A stretch of 31,428 nt of DNA from an uncultured Hungatella sp. (lineage in GTDB: Bacteria; Bacillota; Clostridia; Lachnospirales; Lachnospiraceae): positions 1 to 31,428 of the forward strand of contig CAJTOT010000008.1 of assembly GCA_910577935.1 (NCBI GenBank). The letters run 5' to 3'. Positions within the stretch are counted from its first letter, which is position 1; every line of letters starts with the position of its first letter. Below the pieces are notes generated by a model that ran no database searches, was not told where the DNA came from, and saw only the letters and a list, made by a program, of their open reading frames with translations. Made by a program: the position numbers and the translations under genes. Shown in pieces: positions 24,076 to 31,428 of this stretch.

Positions 24076-24165
24076 AAAACAAGGGGAGCTTGTGAGCCAG
24101 GCTGAGAGGAAATTGAGAATTTCGACCCATAACCTGATTTGGATAATGCCAACGTAGGGATTCAT
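24076..24165 (+). ncRNA. TPP riboswitch (THI element)
   Basis: The conserved THI-box segments appear in order: ggggagc, ccaggctgagagg, a variable P3 hairpin (gaaatt...aatttc), gaccc, aacctgatttggataatgcc and acgtaggga. These are the pyrimidine- and pyrophosphate-sensing strands. An intrinsic terminator follows immediately, so thiamine pyrophosphate should cause premature termination. It controls the ThiXYZ-like transporter and TatD genes. Confidence 0.95.
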
Positions 24166-24179
24166 ATGGAACCTTTTAT

Positions 24180-24208
24180 GACTGCCGTTATCCGCGCAGT
24201 CTTTTTTT
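24180..24208 (+). terminator. Terminator of the TPP riboswitch expression platform
   Basis: A 6-bp stem (24180-24185 with 24196-24201) directly followed by seven T (24202-24208), about 15 bases after the riboswitch core. Confidence 0.85.
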
Positions 24209-24217
24209 GTATCATTA

Positions 24218-24323
24218 CTATGAAAGTGAAAGTCCCGCCGCCGATTAGGCGGCATCCATTCAGGTATGCCAAATGCGCCCGCAGGACTTTCATAGGTGGT
24301 GGCGCGTCCGCCTCCGGGCGCAT
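24218..24323 (+). other. Structured leader between riboswitch terminator and permease gene
   Basis: Two long inverted repeats interleave: ctatgaaagt (24218-24227) with actttcatag (24286-24295), and atgcgcccg (24273-24281) with cgggcgcat (24315-24323). They cannot be nested, so they form either a pseudoknot or alternative folds. A local hairpin gccgcc/ggcggc lies inside the first. The second copy gaaagtcc (24228-24235) offers another partner for ggactttc. It matches no RNA family I know, and no ORF fits. Confidence 0.5.
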
Positions 24324-24383
24324 GCAGGTTTAGGAAGGTTCTCCGCAGATGCCTTCCAAATTCTATGACAAGGAGCCGGTCTT

Positions 24384-25139
24384 ATGAAGAGATACAGTCA
24401 GAAACTGATGCCGTTTTTAGTATTCACGGCGCTTTTGATCCTATGGGAAGGGGCGGTGTATGTCTTTGACATTCCCGTGTACGTGCTGCCCTCCCCCGTC
24501 CAGGTGGTAAGGGCGGCGGGGGAGGAGTTTTCCGTCCTGGCGCAACATGCCGCAGTCACGGTGGGGGAGGCGCTGGCGGGCATGGGGATTTCCCTGGCGC
24601 TGGCCGTGTTTCTGGGTATCGTCATGGACTGTTTTCCCCTGGCGCGCCAGGGACTCTATCCGATTCTGGTGGTGACCCAGACAGTGCCCATGATCGTCAT
24701 GGCCCCGGTGCTGATCATCTACATGGGGTTCGGCATCGCCCCCAAGATTCTCACCGTGGTGCTCATGTGCTTTTTTCCGGTGGCGGTCAGCTTCTGCGAC
24801 GGCCTCTCCCAGGTGGACGAAGACTATGTGAACCTGGCGCGCTCCTGCGGCGCCGGCAGGCTGAAGGCTTACGGTCTGGTGAAGATCCCGGCGGCCGTAC
24901 CGGCCCTGCTCTCTGGGCTCAAGGTGTCTGCCACCTACAGCATAAGCGGAGCGGTGGTGGGAGAGTGGATCGGCGCTCAGAAAGGGCTGGGGTACTACCT
25001 TCTTCGGGTAAAGAACAGCTACATGCTGGACAGGGTATTTGCCTGTGTGGCGGTGATCATACTGTTGAGCTTGTGCATGAACGGGCTGATCGGTCTGTAT
25101 AGGTACAAGGCTCTTCCCTATATGAGAAAAAAGAAGTGA
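24384..25139 (+). CDS. ABC transporter permease, ThiX-like
   Basis: A 251-residue membrane protein with about six hydrophobic segments. The EAA-type loop is SCGAGRLKAYGLVKIPAAVP. The ATG at 24384 has AAGGAG upstream. It is the first gene of a TPP-riboswitch operon whose other members are a THI5-like binding protein and an ATPase. This matches ThiXYZ importers, which bring in formylaminopyrimidine or hydroxymethylpyrimidine precursors of thiamine. The binding-protein gene follows 44 bases later. Confidence 0.9.
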   Translation: MKRYSQKLMPFLVFTALLILWEGAVYVFDIPVYVLPSPVQVVRAAGEEFSVLAQHAAVTVGEALAGMGISLALAVFLGIVMDCFPLARQGLYPILVVTQTVPMIVMAPVLIIYMGFGIAPKILTVVLMCFFPVAVSFCDGLSQVDEDYVNLARSCGAGRLKAYGLVKIPAAVPALLSGLKVSATYSISGAVVGEWIGAQKGLGYYLLRVKNSYMLDRVFACVAVIILLSLCMNGLIGLYRYKALPYMRKKK

Positions 25140-25183
25140 CTATGGAAAAAGGCAGGTCACAAATAAGAGAACAGGAGGACATT

Positions 25184-26272
25184 ATGAAAAAGAGAATTGT
25201 AAAAAAAGCCATTGCCGCAGGACTTGCCGCCGCGGCTCTCACCGCGGCTCTGACGGGCTGCTCGGAGCAGACGGGGGAGAAGGGAACTTCGGCTTCCCCC
25301 GAGAGCGCCCGGTCCCTGGGGGGAGAGGAAGAGGAGAAGCAAGGGGAAAGTACAGGGGCAGACGCCTCCCAAGCCCCGGAGGACGTGACGGTCATCCTGG
25401 ACTATGTTGCCAACACTAACCACACAGGCATGTACGTGGCTCTCGACCAGGGCTACTATGAGGCGGAAGGGCTGAATGTGACCATCATCGAGCCCACGGA
25501 GGGGGCCACGGCCACCTTGATCGCCGTGGGAAAGGGGGATTTCGGCATCAGCTACCAGGAGGACGTGACCATAGCCCTCACGGCGGCGGACCCGCTTCCC
25601 ATCAAGGCCATAGCCGCCGTGATTCAGCACAACACCTCCGGTTTCGCCACCTACGCGGACAAGAACATCTCGTCTCCAAAGGATTTTGAGGGCAGGACCT
25701 ACGCCGGCTGGGGAGGGCCGGGGGAGGAGGCGGTTCTTAAGGCAGTGATGACTCAGGACGGGGGAGATTTTTCCAAGCTCAACCTGGTAATCTCCGACGG
25801 TTCCGGCTTTGAGGCCCTGAAGGACAAGGCCGACATCATGTGGTTTTTTGAGGGCTGGGACAATGTAAAATGCCAGCTCAACGATTTTCCAATCGACTAC
25901 ACGCCGGTGCGGGATCTGGACGAGAGGCTTGACTACTATACCCCGGTGATTATCGCAGGCAAAGATACCCTGGAGAAGAGGCCGGAGATGGTCAGAAGAT
26001 TTCTTGCCGCCACCGCCAGGGGGTACGAGTACGCCATAGCCCACCCCCAGGAGAGCGCGGAGATTCTTCACCAGTACGCGCCGGACTATTCTCTGGAAAT
26101 GCTCACTGTCTCCCAGGAATATCTGAGCCAAAAGTACTCCCAGGACGCTCCCAGGTGGGGGGAGATGAAGGCGGAGGTCTGGGACAATTATACAGACTTT
26201 ATGGTGGAATACGGAGTTATCGGCGAGGCGATAGAGGCAGAGGAATGCTATACCAACGAATTCCTGCCCTGA
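25184..26272 (+). CDS. ThiY-like pyrimidine-binding lipoprotein (THI5/NMT1 family)
   Basis: A 362-residue lipoprotein. The start is the ATG at 25184 with CAGGAGG upstream; the open frame reaches back to 25136 without a ribosome site. The signal ends in LTGC with Cys26 as lipidation site, followed by a Ser/Gly/Glu-rich linker of about 50 residues. The mature domain has the THI5 features VILDYVANTNHTGMYVA, GYYEAEGLNV, and GDFGISYQEDVTIALTA. A pyrimidine ligand such as N-formyl-4-amino-5-aminomethyl-2-methylpyrimidine is inferred from family and TPP control. The same family as the orphan lipoprotein at 6547, but distinct in sequence. Confidence 0.9.
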   Translation: MKKRIVKKAIAAGLAAAALTAALTGCSEQTGEKGTSASPESARSLGGEEEEKQGESTGADASQAPEDVTVILDYVANTNHTGMYVALDQGYYEAEGLNVTIIEPTEGATATLIAVGKGDFGISYQEDVTIALTAADPLPIKAIAAVIQHNTSGFATYADKNISSPKDFEGRTYAGWGGPGEEAVLKAVMTQDGGDFSKLNLVISDGSGFEALKDKADIMWFFEGWDNVKCQLNDFPIDYTPVRDLDERLDYYTPVIIAGKDTLEKRPEMVRRFLAATARGYEYAIAHPQESAEILHQYAPDYSLEMLTVSQEYLSQKYSQDAPRWGEMKAEVWDNYTDFMVEYGVIGEAIEAEECYTNEFLP

Positions 26273-26299
26273 AAGAATCTGTGAGGACAGAGGTGTGAG

Positions 26300-27070
26300 A
26301 TGAAGCTGAGGGTGGAGGAACTGACCTTTTCATATGACAATAAAAAGATACTGGACCGCATGGGTTTCGCTGTGGAGGAGGGAGAGTTTGTGAGCCTTCT
26401 GGGACCCTCGGGGAGCGGCAAATCCACTGTCTTGAAAATTTTGGCGGGGGTTCTCCCTTTTGAAGAGGGGGAGATCACGGTGGACGGTATGCCGGTGAGA
26501 GGGTTGTCCAGGCATTTTGCCTACATGCCCCAGAACGATCTTTTGTTTCCGTGGAAGACGATCTTGGACAATGTGTGTCTGTACGGGCGAATCCACGGAT
26601 CTCTGAAGACCGCCCGACGGGAGGCGAAAGCCAGTTTCCCCGAGTTCGGGCTGGCCGGCTATGAGGACTGCTATCCGTCCCAGCTGTCGGGGGGGATGCG
26701 GCAGAGGGCGGCGTTTTTGCGGACAGCCCTGTGCAAGGCGGATATTCTGCTTCTGGATGAGCCCTTCGGCGCCCTGGATGTGATCACCAGGGGGGAGATG
26801 CAGGACTGGCTGCTTGACATACACAGGAAAATGAACAGGACCGTGGTTTTGGTGACCCATGACATGGACGAGGCGATTTATCTTTCTGACCGGGTTCTGA
26901 TACTCAACCAGTCGCCGGCCTGTATCACCGGCGAATTTGAGATCAGGGAGAGGGCGCGGGACCGGGAGTGGCTGTACAGCCAGGGGGAACTTCGGGGAGA
27001 GATCTACAGACAGATCATGGCGGGAGCCGGGGAGGTGCGGGAAAGTGGAAAGAACATGGCCCCTCAGTGA
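26300..27070 (+). CDS. ABC transporter ATP-binding protein, ThiZ-like
   Basis: A 256-residue ATPase. Walker A GPSGSGKST at 35-43, signature LSGGM at 129-133, Walker B DILLLDEPF at 148-156, and switch His in LVTHDMDEA. The start follows GAGGTG; a 27-base gap separates it from the binding-protein gene. It supplies energy for the ThiX/ThiY importer. Its last 26 bases overlap the start of the TatD-like gene. Confidence 0.93.
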   Translation: MKLRVEELTFSYDNKKILDRMGFAVEEGEFVSLLGPSGSGKSTVLKILAGVLPFEEGEITVDGMPVRGLSRHFAYMPQNDLLFPWKTILDNVCLYGRIHGSLKTARREAKASFPEFGLAGYEDCYPSQLSGGMRQRAAFLRTALCKADILLLDEPFGALDVITRGEMQDWLLDIHRKMNRTVVLVTHDMDEAIYLSDRVLILNQSPACITGEFEIRERARDREWLYSQGELRGEIYRQIMAGAGEVRESGKNMAPQ

Positions 27071-27854
27071 CGCCCACGGGCACATGGGGACAAGGGAAGA
27101 ACGGAGAGAGCGGCGGGAGAAGAGAATCCTCAGCATGCTGTGCGCCGTCTCCCCGGAAGAGGCGGAAGAGCTGCTGCAGGAAGAGGGGATATGGGATTAC
27201 AGGACAGACGGCTTCCCCGGGAGAGGGCGGTATCTTGTGCCTGCCTGCGGAATCCACCCCTGGCATGCGGACCAGTACTGTCTGGAGGACATGGAGCCGT
27301 GGATGAAGCTCTGCCCGGTCATAGGCGAGATCGGCATGGACAGCGTCTGGTGCGCCGTGGACTTAAGCGTCCAGAAGGAGCGGTTTGAGCAGCAGCTTTA
27401 TCTGGCGCAGAGCTGGGGCAAGCCTGTGGTCCTCCACACTAAGGGACAGGAGGAGGAGATCGCGGACATTCTCCGGGAATATCCCAACCGCTATCTGGTC
27501 CACTGGTATTCCTGTGATTTTCATCTGGAAAAATATCTTGAACTGGACTGCTATTTTTCCGTGGGGCCTGACGTGTGGTGGAACAAGGCGGTGCAGCAGG
27601 TGGCCCGCTTCTCTCCGGCAGACAGGCTTCTTCTGGAGACAGACGGGATGGACGCGGTGAAGTGGGCCTATGAGGAGGGGATGAAGTCCGGGAGGCCGGA
27701 GATTGCGCCGCCGGGGGCAAAGAGGGGAACGGCCCGGTCTCTTGCCTGTACGCTGGAGACGGCGGCCCGGATTAGGGGGACCGCGCCGGACCTCCTGGGG
27801 AGACAGGCGAGGGATAACCTGGAGACTTTTATAACAGGAAAGCTATTTAAATAG
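27045..27854 (+). CDS. TatD-family metal-dependent hydrolase, coupled to the thiamine transporter
   Basis: A 269-residue protein. I choose the GTG at 27045 with GGAGGTG upstream; the open frame further up is only the shadow of the ATPase gene. Metal ligands of TatD are all in place: DAHGH (His11, His13), GEIGMD (Glu95), VLHTKG (His131), LVHWYS (His153) and LLETDGMD (Asp200). The family includes 3'-5' DNases, but many members have unknown small-molecule substrates. It overlaps the ATPase gene by 26 bases, implying coupled translation, and sits under the TPP riboswitch, so a thiamine-salvage role is inferred, possibly deformylation of the imported formylaminopyrimidine, a job done in Bacillus by the unrelated YlmB. 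A DNA-repair role is the alternative. Confidence 0.82.
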   Translation: MERTWPLSDAHGHMGTREERRERREKRILSMLCAVSPEEAEELLQEEGIWDYRTDGFPGRGRYLVPACGIHPWHADQYCLEDMEPWMKLCPVIGEIGMDSVWCAVDLSVQKERFEQQLYLAQSWGKPVVLHTKGQEEEIADILREYPNRYLVHWYSCDFHLEKYLELDCYFSVGPDVWWNKAVQQVARFSPADRLLLETDGMDAVKWAYEEGMKSGRPEIAPPGAKRGTARSLACTLETAARIRGTAPDLLGRQARDNLETFITGKLFK

Positions 27855-27886
27855 GAAGAACCCGGGCAAAAGATTAGAAAAAACAC

Positions 27887-27915
27887 TTGCAAATGTAATA
27901 TCCTGGTGCTATACT
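27887..27915 (+). promoter_or_regulatory. Sigma-A promoter of the rimP-nusA-infB operon
   Basis: TTGCAA (27887-27892), 17-base spacer, TATACT (27910-27915). It gives a leader of about 95 bases before rimP. Confidence 0.8.
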
Positions 27916-27944
27916 ACATACGATAACATGATACATTGACTGAT

Positions 27945-27970
27945 AAAGAGTGGGCGTAAGTCCACTCTTT
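27945..27970 (+). other. Hairpin in the rimP leader
   Basis: Perfect 9-bp stem (27945-27953 with 27962-27970), 8-nt loop, followed by a short T-rich stretch. Hairpins of this look are frequent before rimP-nusA operons in Firmicutes and could allow feedback by NusA; that is inference. Confidence 0.55.
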
Positions 27971-28016
27971 CATTTGTCATATCAGAGACCATGGCGGAAA
28001 GAGAGGTGATGCCGGG

Positions 28017-28484
28017 ATGACAAAGAGAGAGATGTATGAGAGCAGAACAGAAGAGTTTCTTCTTCCCCTGATGGAGGAGCGCCGTTTTGAACTGGTGGAT
28101 GTGGAGTATGTCAAGGAGGGAAGCAGCTGGTATCTGAGGGCTTACATCGACAAAGAGGGCGGGATCGCCATAGACGACTGTGAGATGATCAGCCGGCTTT
28201 TAAGCGATTGGCTGGATAAGGAGGACTTTATAAGCGACAGCTATATTCTGGAAGTCAGTTCGCCGGGGCTTGGCAGGCCGTTGAAGAAAGAGAAGGATTT
28301 TGCCAGAAGCCTGGGAAAAGAGGTAGACATAAAGCTGTACCGTGCCAGAGAAAAGCAGAAAGATTTTACAGGGACTCTGGCAGAGTACGACAAGGATACG
28401 GTCACCATCGAACTGGAAGACGGGAGCAGAATGGTATTTGAACGGCAGGAGATCGCGCTGATCCGTTTGGCATTCGATTTCTAA
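28017..28484 (+). CDS. rimP: Ribosome maturation factor RimP
   Basis: A 155-residue protein of the usual size. RimP features: LVDVEYVKEGSSWYLRAYID (N-terminal alpha/beta domain), DCEMISRLLSDWLD, YILEVSSPGLGRPLK, and the C-terminal SH3-like barrel ending EIALIRLAFDF. It assists 30S subunit assembly. The start follows GAGAGGTGATG. First gene of the operon; nusA begins 28 bases after its stop. Confidence 0.96.
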   Translation: MTKREMYESRTEEFLLPLMEERRFELVDVEYVKEGSSWYLRAYIDKEGGIAIDDCEMISRLLSDWLDKEDFISDSYILEVSSPGLGRPLKKEKDFARSLGKEVDIKLYRAREKQKDFTGTLAEYDKDTVTIELEDGSRMVFERQEIALIRLAFDF

Positions 28485-28512
28485 TTATAGAAGATAGTTG
28501 GAGGATAAAGAA

Positions 28513-29772
28513 ATGAACAAAGAACTGTTAGAGGCACTGACGATTCTTGAAAAGGAGAAAAATATCAGCAAGGAGACCATGCTGGAGGCGATCGAAAATT
28601 CCCTGATCACCGCCTGCAAGAATCATTTCGGGAAGGCTGACAACATCAGGGTGAACATAAATCCCGAGACCTGTGATTTCGCGGTGCTGGCGGAGAAGGA
28701 AGTCGTGGAACAGGTGGAGGACCCGCTTCTGCAGGTCAGCCTGGCGGAGGCGAAGATGATCGCCCCCAGATATGAGGTGGGGGACATTGTCCAGTTTCCG
28801 GTGGAGTCCAAGTCATTTGGAAGAATCGCCACTCAGAATGCCAAGAACGTGATTCTCCAGAAGATCCGGGAGGAGGAGAGAAAGTCCCTGTACAAGGACT
28901 GGTACGCCAAGGAGAAGGACATCGTTCCCGGAGTGGTTCAGCGCTATCTGGGCAGGAATGTCAGCGTCAATCTGGGAAAGGCAGATGCCATTTTAAATGA
29001 GTCCGAGCAGGTGAAGGGCGAGATCTTCCAGCCTACGGAGAGAATCAAGGTCTATGTTCTGGAGGTGAAGGATACCCCCAAAGGCCCCAGGATCTCCGTG
29101 TCCAGGACTCACCCGGACCTGGTGAAGCGCCTGTTTGAGCTGGAGGTGGCGGAGGTGAAGGACGGGACCGTGGAGATCAAATCCATCGCCAGGGAGGCCG
29201 GCTCCAGGACAAAGATCGCGGTAAAGTCCAACGAACCCAACGTGGACCCGGTGGGGGCGTGCGTAGGTCTCAACGGCGCCAGGGTCAACTCCATCGTCAA
29301 TGAGCTTCGGGGAGAAAAAATCGACATCATCAACTGGGACGACAACCCGGCATACCTGATCGAGAATGCCTTGAGCCCTGCCAAGGTCATCTGTGTGGTG
29401 GCAGATGAGGAGGCAAGAGAGGCCCAGGTCATCGTCCCCGATTATCAGCTGTCCCTGGCCATAGGCAAGGAGGGACAGAACGCCAGGCTTGCCGCCAAGC
29501 TGACAGGGTTCAAGATCGACATCAAGAGCGAGACCCAGGCCAGGGAGCTGGGGCTGTTTGAGGAGATGGGAATCGAATACCAGCAGGAGGGTGTCTATGA
29601 GACTTATGAGGACGCCTATCCGGAGAGTCCGGAAAATTATGACAGCGAATATCAGGAGGGCTATGAGGACAATTACCAGGAAGGCTGTGAAGAAGCCGAG
29701 GAGAATGACTATTCAGACGACTACCAGGATGAGAGTCAGAGTGATTACCAGGACGACATAATACCGGAATAA
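28513..29772 (+). CDS. nusA: Transcription termination/antitermination factor NusA
   Basis: A 419-residue protein. The ATG at 28513 (TGGAGG seven bases upstream) is preferred over the in-frame TTG at 28498. Domains: RNA-polymerase-binding N-terminal (about 1-125), S1 (about 130-200; VPGVVQRYLGRNVSVNLG), KH1 (about 200-275; DPVGACVGLNGARVNSIV) and KH2 (about 300-345; LSLAIGKEGQNARLAAKLTG). It lacks the C-terminal acidic repeats of gammaproteobacterial NusA, as usual for Firmicutes, but carries a ~65-residue tail rich in Glu, Asp, Tyr and Gln with degenerate repeats of the type YQEGYEDN. The tail is unusually long and probably disordered. Confidence 0.97.
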   Translation: MNKELLEALTILEKEKNISKETMLEAIENSLITACKNHFGKADNIRVNINPETCDFAVLAEKEVVEQVEDPLLQVSLAEAKMIAPRYEVGDIVQFPVESKSFGRIATQNAKNVILQKIREEERKSLYKDWYAKEKDIVPGVVQRYLGRNVSVNLGKADAILNESEQVKGEIFQPTERIKVYVLEVKDTPKGPRISVSRTHPDLVKRLFELEVAEVKDGTVEIKSIAREAGSRTKIAVKSNEPNVDPVGACVGLNGARVNSIVNELRGEKIDIINWDDNPAYLIENALSPAKVICVVADEEAREAQVIVPDYQLSLAIGKEGQNARLAAKLTGFKIDIKSETQARELGLFEEMGIEYQQEGVYETYEDAYPESPENYDSEYQEGYEDNYQEGCEEAEENDYSDDYQDESQSDYQDDIIPE

Positions 29773-29798
29773 TTCTAGATTGGAAGTGAGAGAAGTCA

Positions 29799-30077
29799 GT
29801 GAGTACAAAGAAAATACCCCTTCGCCAGTGTATTGGCTGTGGAGAGATGAAAAGTAAAAAAGAGATGATTCGTATTCTGAAGACCGAATCGGAGGGAATC
29901 CTTCTGGACGCCACCGGAAGAAAGAACGGGAGAGGCGCCTACATCTGCCCCTCCGCCGACTGCCTGAAAAAGGCGGTGAAGAGCCGGGGGCTGGACCGCT
30001 CCTTTAAGATGCAGGTTCCAAGGGAAGTCTACGAAACTCTGGAAAAGGAGATGGAACGGATTGTCGGACAACAATAA
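29799..30077 (+). CDS. rnpM: RNase P modulator RnpM (YlxR)
   Basis: A 92-residue YlxR-family RNA-binding protein. Signature: PLRQCIGCGEMKSKKEMIRI, then GRKNGRGAYICPSADCLKKAVK, with the four cysteines of the fold. The family member in Bacillus binds and modulates RNase P. It starts at GTG 29799 with only a weak GAGAGAAG upstream, and overlaps the next gene by 17 bases. Confidence 0.93.
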   Translation: MSTKKIPLRQCIGCGEMKSKKEMIRILKTESEGILLDATGRKNGRGAYICPSADCLKKAVKSRGLDRSFKMQVPREVYETLEKEMERIVGQQ

Positions 30078-30399
30078 CAAGGTTTTGAATCTGATCGGAT
30101 TGGCTACCAGGGCGGGAAGGACTGTCAGTGGCGAATTCTCCACGGAGAAAGCGGTAAAGAGCGGCAAAGCCTGTCTGGTGATCGTGTCGGAGGAGGCTTC
30201 GGACAACACCAGAAAGAAGTTTGCCAACATGTGTACTTACTATCAGGTTCCAATCTGGTTTTTTGGTAAGAAAGACGAATTAGGACACCACATGGGCAAG
30301 GAGATGAGAGCGTCTCTGGCCGTGCTGGACGAAGGATTCGCAAGGGCAATGGTAAAACAAATGAATATCAACGGAGGTAGTAAGTATGAGGGTCAGTGA
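30061..30399 (+). CDS. L7Ae/L30e-family K-turn RNA-binding protein (YlxQ-like)
   Basis: A 112-residue ribosomal L7Ae-family protein: KVLNLIGLATRAGRTVSGEF, ACLVIVSEEASDNTRKKF and YQVPIWFFGKKDELGHHMGKE. It starts at TTG 30061 inside the end of rnpM (17-base overlap) with AAGGAG upstream, and overlaps infB by 14 bases. Homologues bind K-turn RNAs; the exact target is not known. Confidence 0.9.
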   Translation: MSDNNNKVLNLIGLATRAGRTVSGEFSTEKAVKSGKACLVIVSEEASDNTRKKFANMCTYYQVPIWFFGKKDELGHHMGKEMRASLAVLDEGFARAMVKQMNINGGSKYEGQ

Positions 30400-31428
30400 A
30401 CTTGCAAAGGAGCTGGGAAAGACCAGCAAGGAAATATTAGAGATTTTACAGAAGAATCACATAGAGGTTAAGACACACTCGTCCAATGTAAGCGACGAGC
30501 ATATCGCTGTGGTGAAAAAGGCAGTGGGCGGAGGAGCGCAGTCACAGCCTGCAGCCCAGAGGCAGCCGGCGCCACAGCCCCAGGCCGCGGCGCAAAAGCC
30601 GGCATTCCAGCCCCAGCCGGCACCGCGGACAGAGGGAGCTTCGGCGCCCGCTCCGGCCGCGGAGACGGCTGCGGCAGTCGGGGGAAGCGGGACGGCTCCG
30701 GCTGAGGCGCCCAAGAAAAAGATCACGGCGGTCTATCGTCCCCAGAACGCGCAGACCATGAGACAGAGACCGGGGCAGGGAGGCCGCTCCCAGGGACAGG
30801 GAAGCCGTCCCCAGGGCCAGGGGACTCAGCCGGGCCGCTCTCAGGGTCAGAATCAGGCGGGACTGAGAACTCAGACGATTCAGGGACAGCCGGCGCGTCC
30901 CCAGAGCGGACAGGGCCAGCAGACAGCCCAGAGCCAGGCTGCCCGTCCCCAGAGCGGAGCCCAGGGTCAGCAAGGCCAGCAGGCAGGTCAGTCTGCCCGT
31001 CCCCAGAGCATGGCCTCAAGCGGGCAGAGTCAGCAGACGGCTCAGGGCCAGGCTGTCCGTCCCCAAGCAGGAGCGCCGGGGCAGACAGGCGCAGGCCAGA
31101 CAGCGCCGGCTCAGGACCAGGGAAGCCAGACCGTCCGTCCCCAGGGCCAGGGCGGTCAGAACTCTCAGAGCGGCCGTGACAACAGCCGTCCGTCCCAGGG
31201 AGGTCAAAACGGCTCCCAGAATCGTGACGGAGGCCGGTTCCAGGGCAGCCGGGATACGGAGCGTTCCCAGAGCGGCCAGGGGAACAGGGAGAATCGTTCC
31301 CAGGGCCAGGGAGGCAGAGACGGGAACAGAGACGGAAACCGCCAGGGAGGTTATCAGGGAAGCCGTGACGGGAACCGTCAGGGAGGTTACCAGGGAAGCC
31401 GTGACGGAAATCGAGACGGGAACCGCCA
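30386..31428 (+). CDS. infB: Translation initiation factor IF-2, N-terminal part (3' truncated by window)
   Basis: The ATG at 30386 follows CGGAGGT and opens a frame that runs off the window (347 codons visible). Residues 1-46 are the IF2_N domain (MRVSELAKELGKTSKEIL, then NHIEVKTHSSNVSDEHI). From residue ~50 the sequence is low-complexity: first Pro/Ala/Gln-rich, then Gln/Gly/Arg/Ser-rich to the window edge, with short repeats such as RPQSGQ, RPQGQG and GGYQGSRDGNR. The G domain lies beyond the window. Clostridial IF-2 often has a long disordered N-terminal region, but this one is extreme. The open frame has no stop. Confidence 0.95.
   Translation, partial: MRVSELAKELGKTSKEILEILQKNHIEVKTHSSNVSDEHIAVVKKAVGGGAQSQPAAQRQPAPQPQAAAQKPAFQPQPAPRTEGASAPAPAAETAAAVGGSGTAPAEAPKKKITAVYRPQNAQTMRQRPGQGGRSQGQGSRPQGQGTQPGRSQGQNQAGLRTQTIQGQPARPQSGQGQQTAQSQAARPQSGAQGQQGQQAGQSARPQSMASSGQSQQTAQGQAVRPQAGAPGQTGAGQTAPAQDQGSQTVRPQGQGGQNSQSGRDNSRPSQGGQNGSQNRDGGRFQGSRDTERSQSGQGNRENRSQGQGGRDGNRDGNRQGGYQGSRDGNRQGGYQGSRDGNRDGNR
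30770..31428 (+). repeat. Degenerate coding repeats in the infB linker
   Basis: Many short imperfect repeats built on ccccagagcggacagggccag and gggaaccgtcagggaggttaccagggaagccgtgac-type units, all in the infB frame. They encode a Gln/Gly/Arg/Ser-rich disordered segment; the last ~120 bases are the most regular. Confidence 0.8.

Noticed and set aside
25157..26131. 324-residue open frame opposite the ThiY-like gene
   Set aside because: Antisense shadow; the plus-strand frame has a lipoprotein signal, THI5 motifs and a ribosome site.

Overview
The window looks like a chromosomal stretch from a GC-moderate Clostridia member, most likely Lachnospiraceae. Supporting this are the rimP-nusA-rnpM-L7Ae-infB order, YerC/YecD and DUF1836 regulators, a TPP riboswitch in front of a ThiXYZ-type transporter, a CooS/CooF/flavoprotein cluster, Clostridia-style sigma-A promoters and strong Shine-Dalgarno sites. 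I ran no searches; family names rest on recognised motifs and protein architecture.

Layout. 1-1887 (+): the C-terminal part of a COG0523/CobW GTPase with a very long His/Cys repeat, then a second CobW-like GTPase with a TIGR03943-like C-terminus, closed by a terminator. 1991-3439 (-): membrane-anchored polysaccharide deacetylase. 3796-6385 (+): D,D-carboxypeptidase and a membrane glycosyltransferase. 6383-6525: an 18-bp tandem repeat and a hairpin. 6547-7548 (-): an orphan NMT1/SsuA-type binding lipoprotein. 7706-8925 (+): Cof-type HAD phosphatase and a YerC/YecD TrpR-like regulator. 9016-9711 (-): DUF1836 regulator. 10011-14347 (+): an unfamiliar set of three genes (double-HTH protein, 223-aa acidic protein, 623-aa protein). 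14472-16020 (+): ABC ATPase and permease without a binding protein.

16090-20285 (-): a DUF3842 protein, a CooS-type carbon monoxide dehydrogenase, a 16-cysteine CooF-like ferredoxin and an FAD/NAD oxidoreductase. The last three form a tight operon that could pass electrons between the CooS metal centre and NAD(P)H. By hand alignment the CooS keeps all six C-cluster ligands, but the catalytic lysine is Gln and the proton-relay histidine is Tyr. It may not be a normal CO dehydrogenase.

20428-23998 (+): a palindrome, an AT-rich decapitated glycosyltransferase fused in frame to the tail of another one, and a large methyltransferase-containing surface-polysaccharide protein. 24035-27854 (+): promoter, TPP riboswitch with terminator, a structured leader, then ThiX-ThiY-ThiZ-like transporter genes and a TatD-family hydrolase overlapping the ATPase gene. 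This is probably a thiamine-pyrimidine salvage operon. 27887-31428 (+): the rimP-nusA-rnpM-L7Ae-infB operon; infB runs off the window.

The observations most worth following up are the altered CooS active site, the three-gene cassette, the TatD hydrolase under TPP control, the pseudoknot-capable leader before thiX, and the recombination scar in the glycosyltransferase.
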